Shown here: in pieces, positions 16,403 to 29,600 of the stretch | How the letters are laid out: each line of letters begins with the position of its first letter | Position numbering within the stretch: the stretch's first letter is position 1 | Source of the DNA: an uncultured Clostridia bacterium | Lineage (GTDB): Bacteria; Bacillota; Clostridia; TANB77; CAG-508 | DNA length: 41,173 nt | Assembly: GCA_947601495.1 (NCBI GenBank) | Contig: CANQGE010000013.1 | Coordinates: forward strand, 1-41,173 | Direction: 5' to 3' | The notes under the pieces: generated by a model | What the model saw: only the letters and a program-made list of their open reading frames with translations | The model's database searches: none | Told to the model about the DNA's origin: nothing | Translations under genes and position numbers: made by a program

Positions 16403-16431
16403 ATTATATTATAAAAAAATTTTTTTGGCAA
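16403..16431 (-). promoter_or_regulatory. promoter of the BY-kinase operon
   Basis: TTGCCA (16426-16431), 17 bp consisting only of A and T, then TATAAT (16403-16408) on the minus strand. The homopolymeric A/T spacer implies bent DNA. It gives a leader of about 40 nt to the ATG at 16357. Confidence 0.75.
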
Positions 16432-16533
16432 TATAAAAATCCTTTAAAATTATTTATTTTTTCATAATGTTAATCTTGTTATTATAGTGCTATTTTCAAG
16501 TCTAATTAAAAAGTGCTTAGCAACTTTTAAAAA

Positions 16534-17640
16534 TTAGTCTTTTATTATCATTTTTAAATATTCTTTCATAAAGTTATTTAAATCACCATTCATAACTGCT
16601 TCAACATTTCCGACTTCATAATTAGTTCTATGATCTTTAACCAATGTATATGGACAAAAAACATAAGATCTTATTTGACTTCCCCATGCAATGTCTTTTT
16701 GAATTCCTTTTAACTCTGAAATTGTTTCTTTGTTTTCTTTTTCTTTTAAATCAATTAATTTGGATTTTAACATTCTCATTGCTGTTTCTTTATTCATAGT
16801 TTGAGAACGCTCAGACTGACAAGAAACAACTATATTTGTTGGAATATGAGTAATTCTTACTGCAGAATCTGTTTTGTTTATATGTTGTCCACCAGCACCA
16901 GATGACCTATATGTATCTATTCTTAAATCATCTGGATTAATATCAACTTCTATATCGTCAGATATTTCTGGTAAAACTTCTACTGAAGCAAATGATGTAT
17001 GCCTTCTTCCCCCACTATCAAATGGAGAAATTCTAACAAGTCTATGAACTCCCATTTCCCCTTTTAAAAATCCATAAGCATTTTCGCCAGAAATTAAAAA
17101 TGTAACACTTTTAATTCCAGCTTCATCACCTTCTAAATAATCTAATTCTTTTACACTAAATCCATTTGAAAAAGCCCACTTTGTGTACATTCTATAAAGC
17201 ATTTCTACCCAGTCCTGGCTTTCTGTTCCACCAGCTCCTGGATGCATTGTGATAATGGCATTATTATTATCATACTTTCCTGAAAATAATGTTTGAATTT
17301 CTAAATTACTTATACTTTTTTGTATCTCATTAGAATTATGTAATAGCTCTTTTAAAAGTTCTGCATCATGTTCTTCTTCTAACAAATCATTCATTTCCAT
17401 TAAATTATCTAACTCTGAACTTATTTGCTGAAAAGAATTAATCTTCTTTTGTAATGTTTTAATTCTAGCAAATATTTCATTTGATTTTTGACTATTATCC
17501 CAAAATCCTTCTTCTAATGATTCTTTTTCTAACTTTTTTAATTCAAGCATTAAAGATTCGATTTTCATCGAATCTTTAATTTGAATTAATTTAGCTTTTT
17601 GCTCTTCTAATAATCTTTTATTTTCTTCTAACTCTAACAC
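16534..17640 (-). CDS. prfB: peptide chain release factor 2
   Basis: 368 aa. RF2 reads UGA and UAA stop codons and triggers peptide release in the ribosome. Seen: the N-terminal helical domain, the codon-recognition SPF tripeptide in RISPFDSGGRRH, the catalytic GGQ in SSGAGGQHINKTDS and the normal C-terminal domain. The gene is one uninterrupted frame, so the programmed +1 frameshift with its in-frame UGA, present in most bacterial prfB genes, is absent. I prefer the GTG at 17640, which has AAAGG about 10 nt upstream and fits the usual N-terminus; the ATG at 17658 has no ribosome site. The gene follows the giant protein's stop directly, so it may be co-transcribed with it. A perfect hairpin lies at codons 21-31 (17549-17580). 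Confidence 0.95.
   Translation of the reverse strand: MLELEENKRLLEEQKAKLIQIKDSMKIESLMLELKKLEKESLEEGFWDNSQKSNEIFARIKTLQKKINSFQQISSELDNLMEMNDLLEEEHDAELLKELLHNSNEIQKSISNLEIQTLFSGKYDNNNAIITMHPGAGGTESQDWVEMLYRMYTKWAFSNGFSVKELDYLEGDEAGIKSVTFLISGENAYGFLKGEMGVHRLVRISPFDSGGRRHTSFASVEVLPEISDDIEVDINPDDLRIDTYRSSGAGGQHINKTDSAVRITHIPTNIVVSCQSERSQTMNKETAMRMLKSKLIDLKEKENKETISELKGIQKDIAWGSQIRSYVFCPYTLVKDHRTNYEVGNVEAVMNGDLNNFMKEYLKMIIKD
17549..17580 (-). other. perfect 14-bp hairpin with GAAA loop inside prfB
   Basis: Arms 17549-17562 and 17567-17580 are exact reverse complements. On the coding strand the loop is GAAA, a stable GNRA tetraloop. It spans codons 21-31 when counted from the GTG start. From memory of the Bacillus protein, the loop falls where other prfB genes carry their frameshift site. 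Confidence 0.75.
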
Positions 17641-17660
17641 AAAATTAATACCTTTCATAT

Positions 17661-20600
17661 TTATTTGGTTTTATTTTGAACTGTTACATTTTGATTTTCT
17701 ACTGTGTTTGTATTTATATTCTTTTTCGTAGATATTGTATTTGTAGTATTTGTTGTATTGGTAAAGTCATTTTCTTCTACAATGTTTTGGGTATTAGAAT
17801 TCTCATCTACTATATTATAACTGCTATTATCGGTGTTTTCTTCTGTCTTATTCGCAATAGTGTTTTCTACTGTATTTGTTATATTTAAATTATCTAATTG
17901 AATTTCAGTAATATTTAATAGGTTATCTTCTAATTCTAATGAAATACTTTTAGCATTAGGATTTTTATCAAATGGATTAATTGTGAAATCTTCTGTTTCT
18001 TTTTGTATTTGTCTAAAGTATTGTTTTTTAACAGCTGTGCTGTTTGAAAGATTTCTATTTCCAGATTGAGCGTCTTTTATTAATGCTTCAAGATATTTTT
18101 CGTAAATTTCTTTTGCATTTATATAAGTTCCTTGCTCTTCATAGTGTTTTCCTAATTCTTTATATCTATTTAATTTATATTCTCTAAATGTAATCTTATC
18201 ATCATTCATTATATAACGTAATGCAGTTAAATCTGTTGTATTTCCGCCTTTACCATTTTTAATACCAACATATTTTTGACTATAGTAAGCACAAAGTCCA
18301 TCATAATATCCACGTTCTCCAGCCATTTGCCATGCCAAGTACTTAAAGTTTGCTCCATCTGGACGGTCATTATCTGCATGTGGTTGATACCAGTGAATGT
18401 TGAAAATTGAATCTGTGTCTGCTCCTGGTGAACGTTGTTCATATTCTTTAACACCTGGTCTTAACATTATACGATTATCCCAAAGTGCTTCCATAGATTT
18501 TAAGTTCATTCCTTGAACTCTATCTGTTGTAAGTGGTGTGTATGCAACTACATCATCACCTTCGTCTTGATGAGCTTCATCAACTTGTGGATAAGATACT
18601 TGTACTGCAAGTTTTGCCTGATCTTCTGGAGATAGTGTAAAGAATGCTTTTGCTTCTATCCAGTCTAAGAAGTCATTTGTATTAAAGTAATTTTTATAGA
18701 ATACTGATAATTTCTTATCATTTTCAACTGTTGCACGATAGAAGTTTTGAGTTGAATTTTCTTTCATAAGGTCATCATCAAATATGTTTGGACTTACCCA
18801 ACCATCTCTATAATATTGTTGTAAGAATCCTGCAGCATAATCTTCTGCTCCACCTCTACGTCCATAACCATTTAAGAAAATTTTACTATCTTGATTATGA
18901 AGAGTTTCGTGTGTTCCAACTCTAAAGTTATCTAGCATTTTTATAACAACCCAGAATACTTCATTTCCGTTTGCATAAGCACCACCTGAAGTACCTGCCC
19001 ATCTATTTATAGCTTCAATGAAATATTTGTGATATGGTTCTTGTGTTGTTAATGGATTATTATATACAGTTGCATTTCCTTGGCCTGTATAAGTTGTTCT
19101 CATATCATAGTTTACATCACAATATTTATTTAAAGTGTCTTTGCCCCAATATGTGTATCCAAATTCATAAAATGCTTTAACTTCTTTTAACCAAACATTT
19201 ACTTTCTTTTCGAATGCTGCAATTTGATCTGGGTTGCTAGGATCTGTCATATAAACACGTAAAGATCCAAAGTATGCTTGTGTTGGTGAAGCAATTGCAT
19301 AAGTACTATTTTCTGGAACTGTACATAGTGGTAAGAAGTCATTTTGTACTTTACCATCTTTCTTTAGATGATCCCATAATGTGTAATCAACGCCTTCTTT
19401 ATCAATGCTTACTGTATAATATCTTCCACCTTTCCAATGTTCCTTAAACCAAGTATTTCCATCTGTATAATGTGTTAATGTTTGTACATAGTAATCTAGG
19501 AATAAGCCTAAGTTAGTTAATTTAGTATATTTTGCAAGACCATTGTTATAGAATCCTGCTGTTCCATTTGTTGCGGAATTTGTTCCAGTAATAAGTTCAT
19601 TTGTGATATTTGCCATAGTCATTCTATTATCAAACATTTCATTTGCATGGAACATTATTGAGTCTGCAACATTTATTCCGTCCATATCTAAATTATACCA
19701 ATATGTGAAATAATTATATGCAAATAACAAGTTCTTTAATTTTCCAGTTCTTACTAAATCTTGTTTAATTAAGTTATCTAAAACTTCACTTTCAAAACTC
19801 ATGCTGTAATCCATATTAACTAAAGTATTTATAATAAAGTCTTTAATATGGTTTTTAGTATAGTTTTCAAAATGTTCTTTATATAATCTACTATCTTCTC
19901 TTGAAACAATTGGCTCTAAATCGTTATCATATGTGTAAGAAGAAGCCTCAGTAACAAGATAATTTATAATGTCTAAGTTAGGATTTATAATATACTTATT
20001 GTAGTTATATCCAACATTTAAATCACTTATCATATATGATGCTACATTTCCATAGTAATCATCAAAATCTATATGATATTTCTTTGAAGTTTTATCTGTA
20101 AATACAATTCTTATTTCATTTAAGCTATTATAATTTTCTGTTGTAAGAGAAGAAATCATCTTTCCTGATTTATCGTAAGGAATAACATATTTAACTATTT
20201 TTGTGCTTAATTCATTATCAGCAGGAATTTTGTTTCCATCTCTTATTATTTCTTTTGCATCATAGAATGGCATTATTTTGTACATATTGTGATATACAAT
20301 TTCTTTATTTGAATCATAGTCTGGTAATTTATGTACTCTGTTATAATCTGGAATATATACTTCTGTGTTTTCTGGTTGTTCACCATCATCACTAAATGAA
20401 GCTGATACAGATTTAAGTACTGGTAAATTATTAATTGATGTATTACCATCTATTACCCAAGCTTGATCACTAAAATCTAATTTTTTAAAGAAACTGCTAT
20501 CTATGTCTTTTGCATCTACTTCTTTTACAGCATTTGATAATGTATTTTTTAAACAGTTTGTTTCTTTTAATTGATAATTATCTTTTGAACCTTCTGCAAG

Positions 20601-23600
20601 AGTTGCTGTATTTTTATTTTCATTGTAAATAGTATATATTTTACTATTTGTATTCATTAAACTTAAATTATTTTTTAATGTTGCTGTACCTCTTGCTAAA
20701 ATACCACCATTTCCAATATATTCATTTCCAAAATATGGACTTACTTTTAAATTAACAATATTGTTTATTATATTAGAATTTCCACTTGCTTGTGCAACAA
20801 ATCCTGAGTTAACTTGCCATCCTGATGGCATTGTTCCTGCAATGTAACAATTTTGAATTGTTGAATCTTTTAAACTAACTACTGCACCAGCATTATTTTG
20901 ATTGCTATACATTACACTAAAGTTAAGGTTTACAACATTACATTTATCTATTACAGAACCATTTGTTATTTCATAAGCTATACCTGCATTATTGTTTCCG
21001 CCACGAATTGTTACAAGGTCAATATTAAGATTAGATAAATTACTATGATTTGCATTTAAAACAACTGTTGCTTGACTTCCTTGATTAATAAAATCAGTTC
21101 CCCTAAATACAATATTTTCTATTGTTGCATCTTTTAATAAACTAAAGAATGGTTTATGAAGATTGCTTATTGTATGTCCATGTCCATTTAAAGTACCTTT
21201 AAATTCAAAATCAATAATTGCTTTTGAATTTGTATTTACGGCATATTCATCTAAGTCATAATCTTTATCTAAATCAAATGTTCCTGTAGGATTTAATCTC
21301 ATTTTGTCTACTAAAGATTGGAAAGATCCATCATATTGATATCCAGAAGAACTGCCTTCTAGAATATCTAATGTAACTTCTAGTGGTTTTAATTCTTCTT
21401 TTCCTGTAAATACCATTGCATCCGTGTATGCTAAAACTAATCTTAACTTTCCATTTTCCACATTATAATCTGTAATATTGCTATAGAATGGAGCAATGTT
21501 TCTCATAGAAACTTTAACTAAGCAGTTTTCTAATACTTGAAGATTATTTTCTGTTAGGCTATTAACTTTTTCTGCCCTACCATCATCTCCAAATTTATAA
21601 AGTGCAATATCTACTATATCTTTCATTTCAATATATCTAGTGTTTATGCTAATTATTTGATAGTAGATGTTCATATTTGTGTAATGGTTTGGATTATTTG
21701 TTTTATCTAAATCTCTATCATAATCTGAATAAATAGTAGCAAAATATTTTTCTGCACTTGTTTTTTCAAAAGTAACTCTATTTGTTCCTACATTTAAGTC
21801 TGATGTAGATAAGTTTACTGGTTGGTTATATTCATCTTTTATTTCTAAACGTAGCTTATTATTTGATTTATCATTATCTTCAATATTAATATCTACATTA
21901 ACAATATCTCCATTATCAGAAACTGCAGATTTAAGCTCTTTAACTTTTACTACATCTTTTAATATTTCATAATTTATATTTGCATTTTTTATCTCAATTT
22001 CATTACCACTATTTAGTGTTACAGAAGAAATTGGTAAATTAACTTTTCCAGCTTTATCTGAACCTTTAATTGTTAAAGTATAAATATTGTTTTCATCTTT
22101 TTCTGGTTCATAAACAGTATCGTTTATTTTAACTGTTTCAACACATAATTCTGGAACTTTTGTTGTGCTTTCAAATTTTACTAAAATATCTTCATTCTTT
22201 TCAAAATATTCTGTTTTCTCGCCTTTTGAATTATAAGTTTCAATATTTTTAATATCTACACTATAATCTCCTGTTAGCATAAATGGTTTTTCAAAAATTG
22301 ATTTATCAATATATGAATTATCATCACTAGATGTTTCATTTTTTAGAATATCTGTATCTAAGTCGAAAGAAGCAAATACTTCAAATTTTGAAAGTTCATC
22401 TTGTTTTGCATTAAACTCTAATTCATTATGTGTTACAGTTTTACTGTGCTCAACATTTACATTTTGATCGTTATCATTTACTCTTGCATAAATGTTATTT
22501 GAAGTTAATATATGGTCATTATCTACAAGGTCAAAACTAAATTTAACTTTATTTTTATCTAATTGATTTTCTACTTTGTAATTTCTAATTTCTGGCATAT
22601 CTTTTAGAACATCAATTTGATCTTTTCTAATAAATTCTTCTGTTGTTCCATTAGTGAATTTAATTGCTGAAACATCAACATCTTGAACGCCAGTTTTATT
22701 ATCTGCTGTATAGTAAACCCTATATTGTTCATTATCTAATGTTTGAACATCATAATCTTTTCCATTTATTACTAAATAAGAAATACCTACTGCCTTATCT
22801 TGATTTGTATGATCTTCTGGGTCTATCTTAATAACTGTTGTACTACTAATTGTATAATCAATTGTAATTGTTTCTCCTTTTGAAGGATATACAGTTGAGA
22901 ATTTACTTCCTAAAATTGAACTATTAACACTTGATTTGAAATCTCCATCAAACGCTGGCCAATCAATGTAAAATCCATCATATCCAGGAACTTCATAAAG
23001 TTTAGCTCTAACTTGTAATTTGTAAACAGCAGTTGGTGGATTTGGAATATCAAATTCAACAGTTGTATCTGTTCTTTTTACTTCTTTTTCCGCAATAAGT
23101 CCATTTTGAGAATCCATTAATTTAAATGTAAATTCAGAAGCCATTTTTTCATCTTCATCTACTAATTTAAATCTAAACCTTACTTTTTTCTCTTTAACAT
23201 CTTCAGAATACTCAAGAATGTTAAACGTTGGCGTTTCTTGAACTACACGTACAGGTATTCTGCTAACACCATCTTTTTCTGGTATATCTAAAGATACACC
23301 ATTTTCCAATATTACTTTTTGATAAGTAATCCAATTTAAATTAATATTTTCTGCTCTAATTAGGACTCTATAGTTACCTTCTTTTGTTCCAGGTTCTACA
23401 TTATATTCTTTATCATTAATTATTACTTTCACTACTTTATAAGGCGTACCAGTTGTACAGTCGAATATTACGGCACTGTCATCATCATCTTTTTTTCTTG
23501 TTAAGAAATAGTATCCAACGCCATCTTTAAAATCAAGTTTATATGTTAGTTTACTCGTTAATAAGAATGTTTCATCATATATTTTTTCTGTTCCTGTTGT

Positions 23601-26600
23601 TGTAAATTCTTCAGATTCATCATTTTCTTCACCAGAAATAGCGTTTGTGATGAAGTTTGCTATTCTTCTAAATATACTTACTTTTTCTGTTGGCTTTAAG
23701 TCATAACTAACATCAACTGTTATATTGTAATTATGGTTAACATCAGTCATACCAAGTTCTTTTAATTTATATTCATAATCTTTTCCGCCTTTGGTTAAAT
23801 CTTTTTCAGCAACCACTTTTCCATTATTTGTCATATCCTTTACAATCATTTTTGGATGTGGTTTTGCCAAAGATTCGTCTAAGTCATTTATTTTGAATGT
23901 TGCCTTGCTTCCATCTTCTGCAATCATAAAGTGTGTTAATGTTGGCTTATCTTTTAATACTTGTATATTACATGGCTCTACACCTTCTGCATAGCTTATA
24001 TGGTCTGTATCTATTAGACTATTTCCAATTTGAACTTTTGTTACTCTTTGTTCAAAAATTCCAGTTTTCTTTGGTGAAATTAAAGTTACGGTATAAGTAT
24101 CATTTACAATTTCACCTTTTTCATTTTTAACTTTCACTGCATCGAATGCATCTTCACCAATATAAATTTTTCTTACTTCTTGGTCAACATTTGTATTTAA
24201 TTTAACTGTTATTGTAACTTCTTCTTCTTTATTTGAATATTCTTTATCAATTGTTTGTTCTACAACAGTAGCTCTTGATTCAGAAATCATGCTCTTTGTA
24301 AATAAAGCTGTTTCTTCAAATGTTTCACCATCGCCAATATCATGATTTGCTCTTAATTCAATATGATATTCATTTAATTTTAATAATGGCATTTCAAGAG
24401 TATTTACATCAGTTGTGCTAAATTCAGAAATATCTTCAGATGTAGCTATGATTGAACCAGCACTATTTTTCATGTATGCTTTTAAAGACTTAACAGTTGA
24501 GTCCTCATCAACTAATTTATATTTAATTATAGCTAAATTGTCTTTTGTATTTTCGTTAATATCAGTTACTTCAATTGCAGTTGGAAGAACTTTTTCATGA
24601 ACATATCTTAAATTTCTGTTAATTTCAAAAGTTTTTGTTCCTATTCCTACACTCTGTAATCTAAGTATGTTAACGCCTTTTTCTCCAGGGTCTAAATCCA
24701 ATTTATAAATATTATCATTTCCTTTAGTAACTGGATATTTTATATCATTTATTGTTATGCTATCTACGTCTTTATAAGATAAAACGCCATTTTCAAAAGA
24801 AATATGAACTTTTGAGTTTGTTGGTACTCTCTCTGATATAGAAAGATTTTTCATTCTAAAGTCAACATTATTTTTATCTGTAATTTCTAATTGTTCTTCT
24901 TTAACTATTTCATTTTGAACATCTTGCCTATCTTCTCTTAAGCTAAAGTTATTTTCAAGAATAATCTTATATTGTTTTCCTGTTTCTAGATTTTCAAAAG
25001 TATGAGTATTTGCTCCCACTGTAATTGTTTCTGATTTTACTTCTGCATCGCTTTGAACATCTATTAATTTAAGCTTGCTTTCTAATAATGCATTATCTGT
25101 ATCTGTTATATTAAATTTAACTATTATACTATTTTCATGGTTTGTAGAAGTATAGTCTGTCATTGTAGGTTTATCTTTTAATACTTCAAATTTTGCAGTT
25201 AAATCTTTTCCTTCAAACTCAGTTTCAACTTTACTACTATTTAGTTTTACAGAATCGATTGTTAATTCTTGTAATCCTGAAACTGTATTAGTAACAATAT
25301 CTACATAATATTGATGCTCACTACTTCCATCTTGAACTTTTTTAACTTGATATTCTGTGCCTTCAAATTTCTCATCTTTTAAGTCATTTACCACAACAGT
25401 TTCTGGTTCATAAGATGTTGAATTACTTGAATTGAATCTTAATTGTATTTGTTCTCCTTTAGTAAAATAACTAGAAGGCTCATTTGACTCTGTTTTGTAG
25501 GTTGCTAAATTAGAAACTGTTAGTTTATAGTCAGATACTAAAGTAAAGTTTTTATTCATTGTAATTTTATTTGTATTATGATCTTCTTCTGTTCCTGCTG
25601 TTAATTCATCATTATCTAAGTCATAATCAACTTCAACATTTAATGTATGTTCTTCATCTGGTTCAACTGTGACATTAAATGGATTAGAACCTGAATGAAG
25701 TGATATTTCTTGAGCATGAATACTTGCTTTTCCACCAGTTACTGCATTATCTTGGTCTGTTATTGTTATTATGAATGATACAATATTTTGATTTAAATGG
25801 TCTGTTGATGTTATATTAACTGTTGGAACAGCTTTTAAAACTTCAACTTTTTCTTGATGTGCCTGACTTAATGTTACGGTTTGACCATTTGCAAAATAGA
25901 TTTTATTAATATTAATATTTTCTGTTGTTGCATAATCTGCTACTTTAAATATCATTTTGTAATCATTTGGTGTTCCAACAGCTTGCAAATCATATTCTGA
26001 ATTATCATTTACAACTACTTTTGTTGGAGCGGAATTTACATTTGATAAAATTTTATAAGAAATTTCTACTGTTTCACCTTTGTTTGGATATCTATTTGAT
26101 ACACTATTTGTAGTAATAGCTGCTGTTGGCACAATTTCAACTTCGTTTTCACTTTCTAATAGTTTTTCTCTAGAATGTGAAAGTCCATCTACTAAATTGA
26201 AATCTCCTAAAATTTCTACTTTATATTTTTTTGCTTCTGAAACATTAAAGTTAACTTCTCTAATATCTTTTTCTACAGTTTTATCTTCAATAGTATTTCC
26301 TTGTTCATCTTTTAAAACTATATATAATTTTGATAAAGTTTTATCATCATCTTTCACATCATAAGTTACTTTAATTCTTGTATTTTGAACATTTTCAAGT
26401 TTAATATTATTTGCTATAGGTGGTGTTTTAAATATTACAGTTTTAACATCATCTGTAACTTCTAGTTTTTTATTATTTGTTAAACTTACGCTATCTATTT
26501 TAATTTCTGTTCTCTTTCCTAGTTGTTCATTAGAAATCATATAGTCAAAAGTATAAGTATCTGTAGTATTTTCTACTTTTTTAGCAAGATATGAATTTTC

Positions 26601-29600
26601 TCCTACTGTAATATTTGCTAAATCATATATTGATTTATTCGTAGATTTAAATTGTAATGTAACTCTGTTATCTGTTCTATCTACATTTAGTACAACAAGG
26701 TCTGATACTTTAAGTTCATATTCTTTAACAAAATATAATTCTTGTATTCCAAAAGATTCTTCTGCTTGATTTTCATTATTATTAATGTCAAAGTCTAAGT
26801 CATAAGTTATTTTTAGCTCTATACTATATTTTTTGTATTCTGCTACATCTAAGTTGTAGTTATAATTATCTTTTGTAAGTGGAACTTCAGTTTGCTCACC
26901 TGTTTCTGTATCTGTAATTAAAATTCTGCCACTTACAAATGACATATCATCATCAGTTATTTTAAAACTTAAAATAGGTTTTATATTATCTAAATTTAAT
27001 CTTAATTCTGAAACAGAAAGTTTATCTTTTAATATAAATATTGTTACAGATGGGTTATTTTTAATTTCTAATTCTTCGTCGGCACAAACAACTTTTGTTA
27101 CTTTAAATTCTTTATTTCCAACTTCTTGAGGCATTACTATTTCTGCTTTATATGCTCCTGTTTCATCTTTATGTAGGTTAGTTGCTAAAATACCATTTAT
27201 TTCTACACTTTGAATATCTTTAGAAGTATTAGATTTTACAGTAAATGTTATTTCTGCTGTTTTTCCTTTTTGTGCATATTTTTCTGCAGAAACACTAGTA
27301 ATTTCTAAGTTAACTCCTACTTTTACTTCTTTTTCATCAGAAATAGCTTCTTGAAGATGAGATTTTGCGTCATTAATTTCGTAATCTGCCAAAATTTGTA
27401 TGAAATAAGTTCCTTCAGCATAAATTTCATTTGAGGTAAATTTAATCTCATTAGGGTCTGTAATTTCAACCTTATTAATAATTTCATTATTTAATTTTAA
27501 AACAGCATATTTTTTTGATAATGTGTTATCTTTATCTGTAAAATCAATATTTTTAGCAGTTATAACTGTTTTTTCACTATTTACAGATAGTTCTCCTATT
27601 GTTGCTGTTGGTTTATCTTTAAAAACAACGATTGGGTTTAAGTTTTGGAATAAATCGCTATTTGTATTTTTATTAAATACCTTTAAATTGTTTAAAATTA
27701 ATTCTTCTAAAGTTATTTCTGTTCTTGTATTATTTGCTTTTTCTAATGGAATTTCTATTGTATAGGTATTATCATCTTTAACAGTTTTATATTCATGTTT
27801 AACTCCATTAAATCCAATTAATACCTTTTCAATATAATTTTGAGAAGAATTTTCACTTGAGAATTTTAGTATTACTTTTCCAGATTCTGAATCCAAGCTA
27901 AATTTAACATCTTTAAGAGTTAAATTATAATTTGATTGGATATTAAAATCATGGCTTACAAAAGTTTTTGTATTCTCATTTTTTTCGTTATTATTATCAT
28001 TATCTAAGTCATAAGTAATTTCTAAAGAAATATTATAATTTTTAAATTCTTCTATATTTTCTAATTCGTATGTTTGTATTATATTTCCACTTGCATGTTT
28101 AATAATTGGCATTTTTTGTATGTCATTTGTTTCTAAATCTTTAATAATTATATTTCCACTAACGAATGTAGATTCTAAATCTGTTAGTGAAAAACGAACT
28201 TTTGGTTTTCCACCTTGTGAAACTTCTGAATCATCTATACTTAAATTTTCAATACTTAATTCAGATTTTAATATTTCTGTTTGTAAATTACATGTGCTTT
28301 GAATTTCTTGTTCACCATAATAAATTCTTGTTGCTTTAACATCAAATATTCCGTTTTCTGGTCTTTGAGTTGGTGCTTTAAATGTTACTTTATATGTTTC
28401 ATCATTTACTTTTTCTGTTGGAAGTTTAACATTATTTACTAAAATATGTGTTACTTCTTTATTTGTGTTATCTGATATTACATATGTTACTTCTACATTC
28501 TCTCCTTTTTTAACAAATGTTGGAATATTAGATTTTTCTTGAACGAAGCTTGCTATTATTGGGCTATCTATTTTTTCTTCATACTCTTCTGTTATTTTTT
28601 CTTCGCCATTTCCAATGTTGTAAGTAACTTCTATTTCTACTTTGTATGAACCAGATTCAGTAATATCTGTATTTCCAGAATAAATATTTGAATCTTGATT
28701 TTTCTGTAATTCTACTGTTTTTACAACATTATTGTTCTCATCCTTTACTAAAGCTTTTACAGAAATTATACTATTTTCTTCATCAACAGTATTTACTTCA
28801 AAGTTTACTTTTCCCTCTAATATTTTTGTAGAAACGCTTTCTATAGAAGGTTTTTCTTTTATGTATGAATATTCTAATGTTTGATTAACAGATGCTTCAT
28901 AACCATTTTCTAATCTAACAGTTTGAAGTGTTATTTGATTTTTATAATTTGTTTCTTTTGGTAATTCTACTTTGTAAACATTATTTTCTTTTTGAACTGC
29001 ATACTCTTTATCATTAACAACTATTACTTTTACATCATAATAAGATTCTTTTGCATTTTCAAAAGAAAGAATTAATTTTTCATTTTTTGAAACTTTAGAT
29101 GTTAAATTTAAGTTCTTAGCTTCAAATCCATATTCTCTAATAAATTTTAAATCTCCATTTTTATTTTCAAAAATATCGTCTATGAAGTCTGCTTTTGTAG
29201 TAAAGTCTTCAGCAATGCTTTCATCTAAAGCATTATGATCTAAGTCATATTCAACATCAAAATCATAATGATATGTTTTTCCATCGCTTAAATTTACTGC
29301 AAATTTATTTTCTCCTATCTTTATATCATTAAATTTTGATTCAAATACAACATTTCCTTCTTCATCTTTTATTATGAATTTAGCAGTTTTACAAGCTTTA
29401 TCTGGGTCATTTAAAGTAAAACTTATTTCTGGAACTTCTTTCTTATCATCTATTTTAAAATTCTCAACTGTTGGTTTATCTTTTAAAATATCTATAAGAA
29501 TTGTATATCTAGCTCTAACTGTTATGTTATTAGCAAGCTTAACATCAGTAATATTTAACTTTTGTACTCCAGCTTTATTAAAAGCATCTAAAGTTACTTG

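Noticed and set aside
17541-17600. Programmed +1 frameshift in prfB
   Set aside because: No CTT-TGA-C type site or in-frame UGA is present; the frame is continuous from start to stop.
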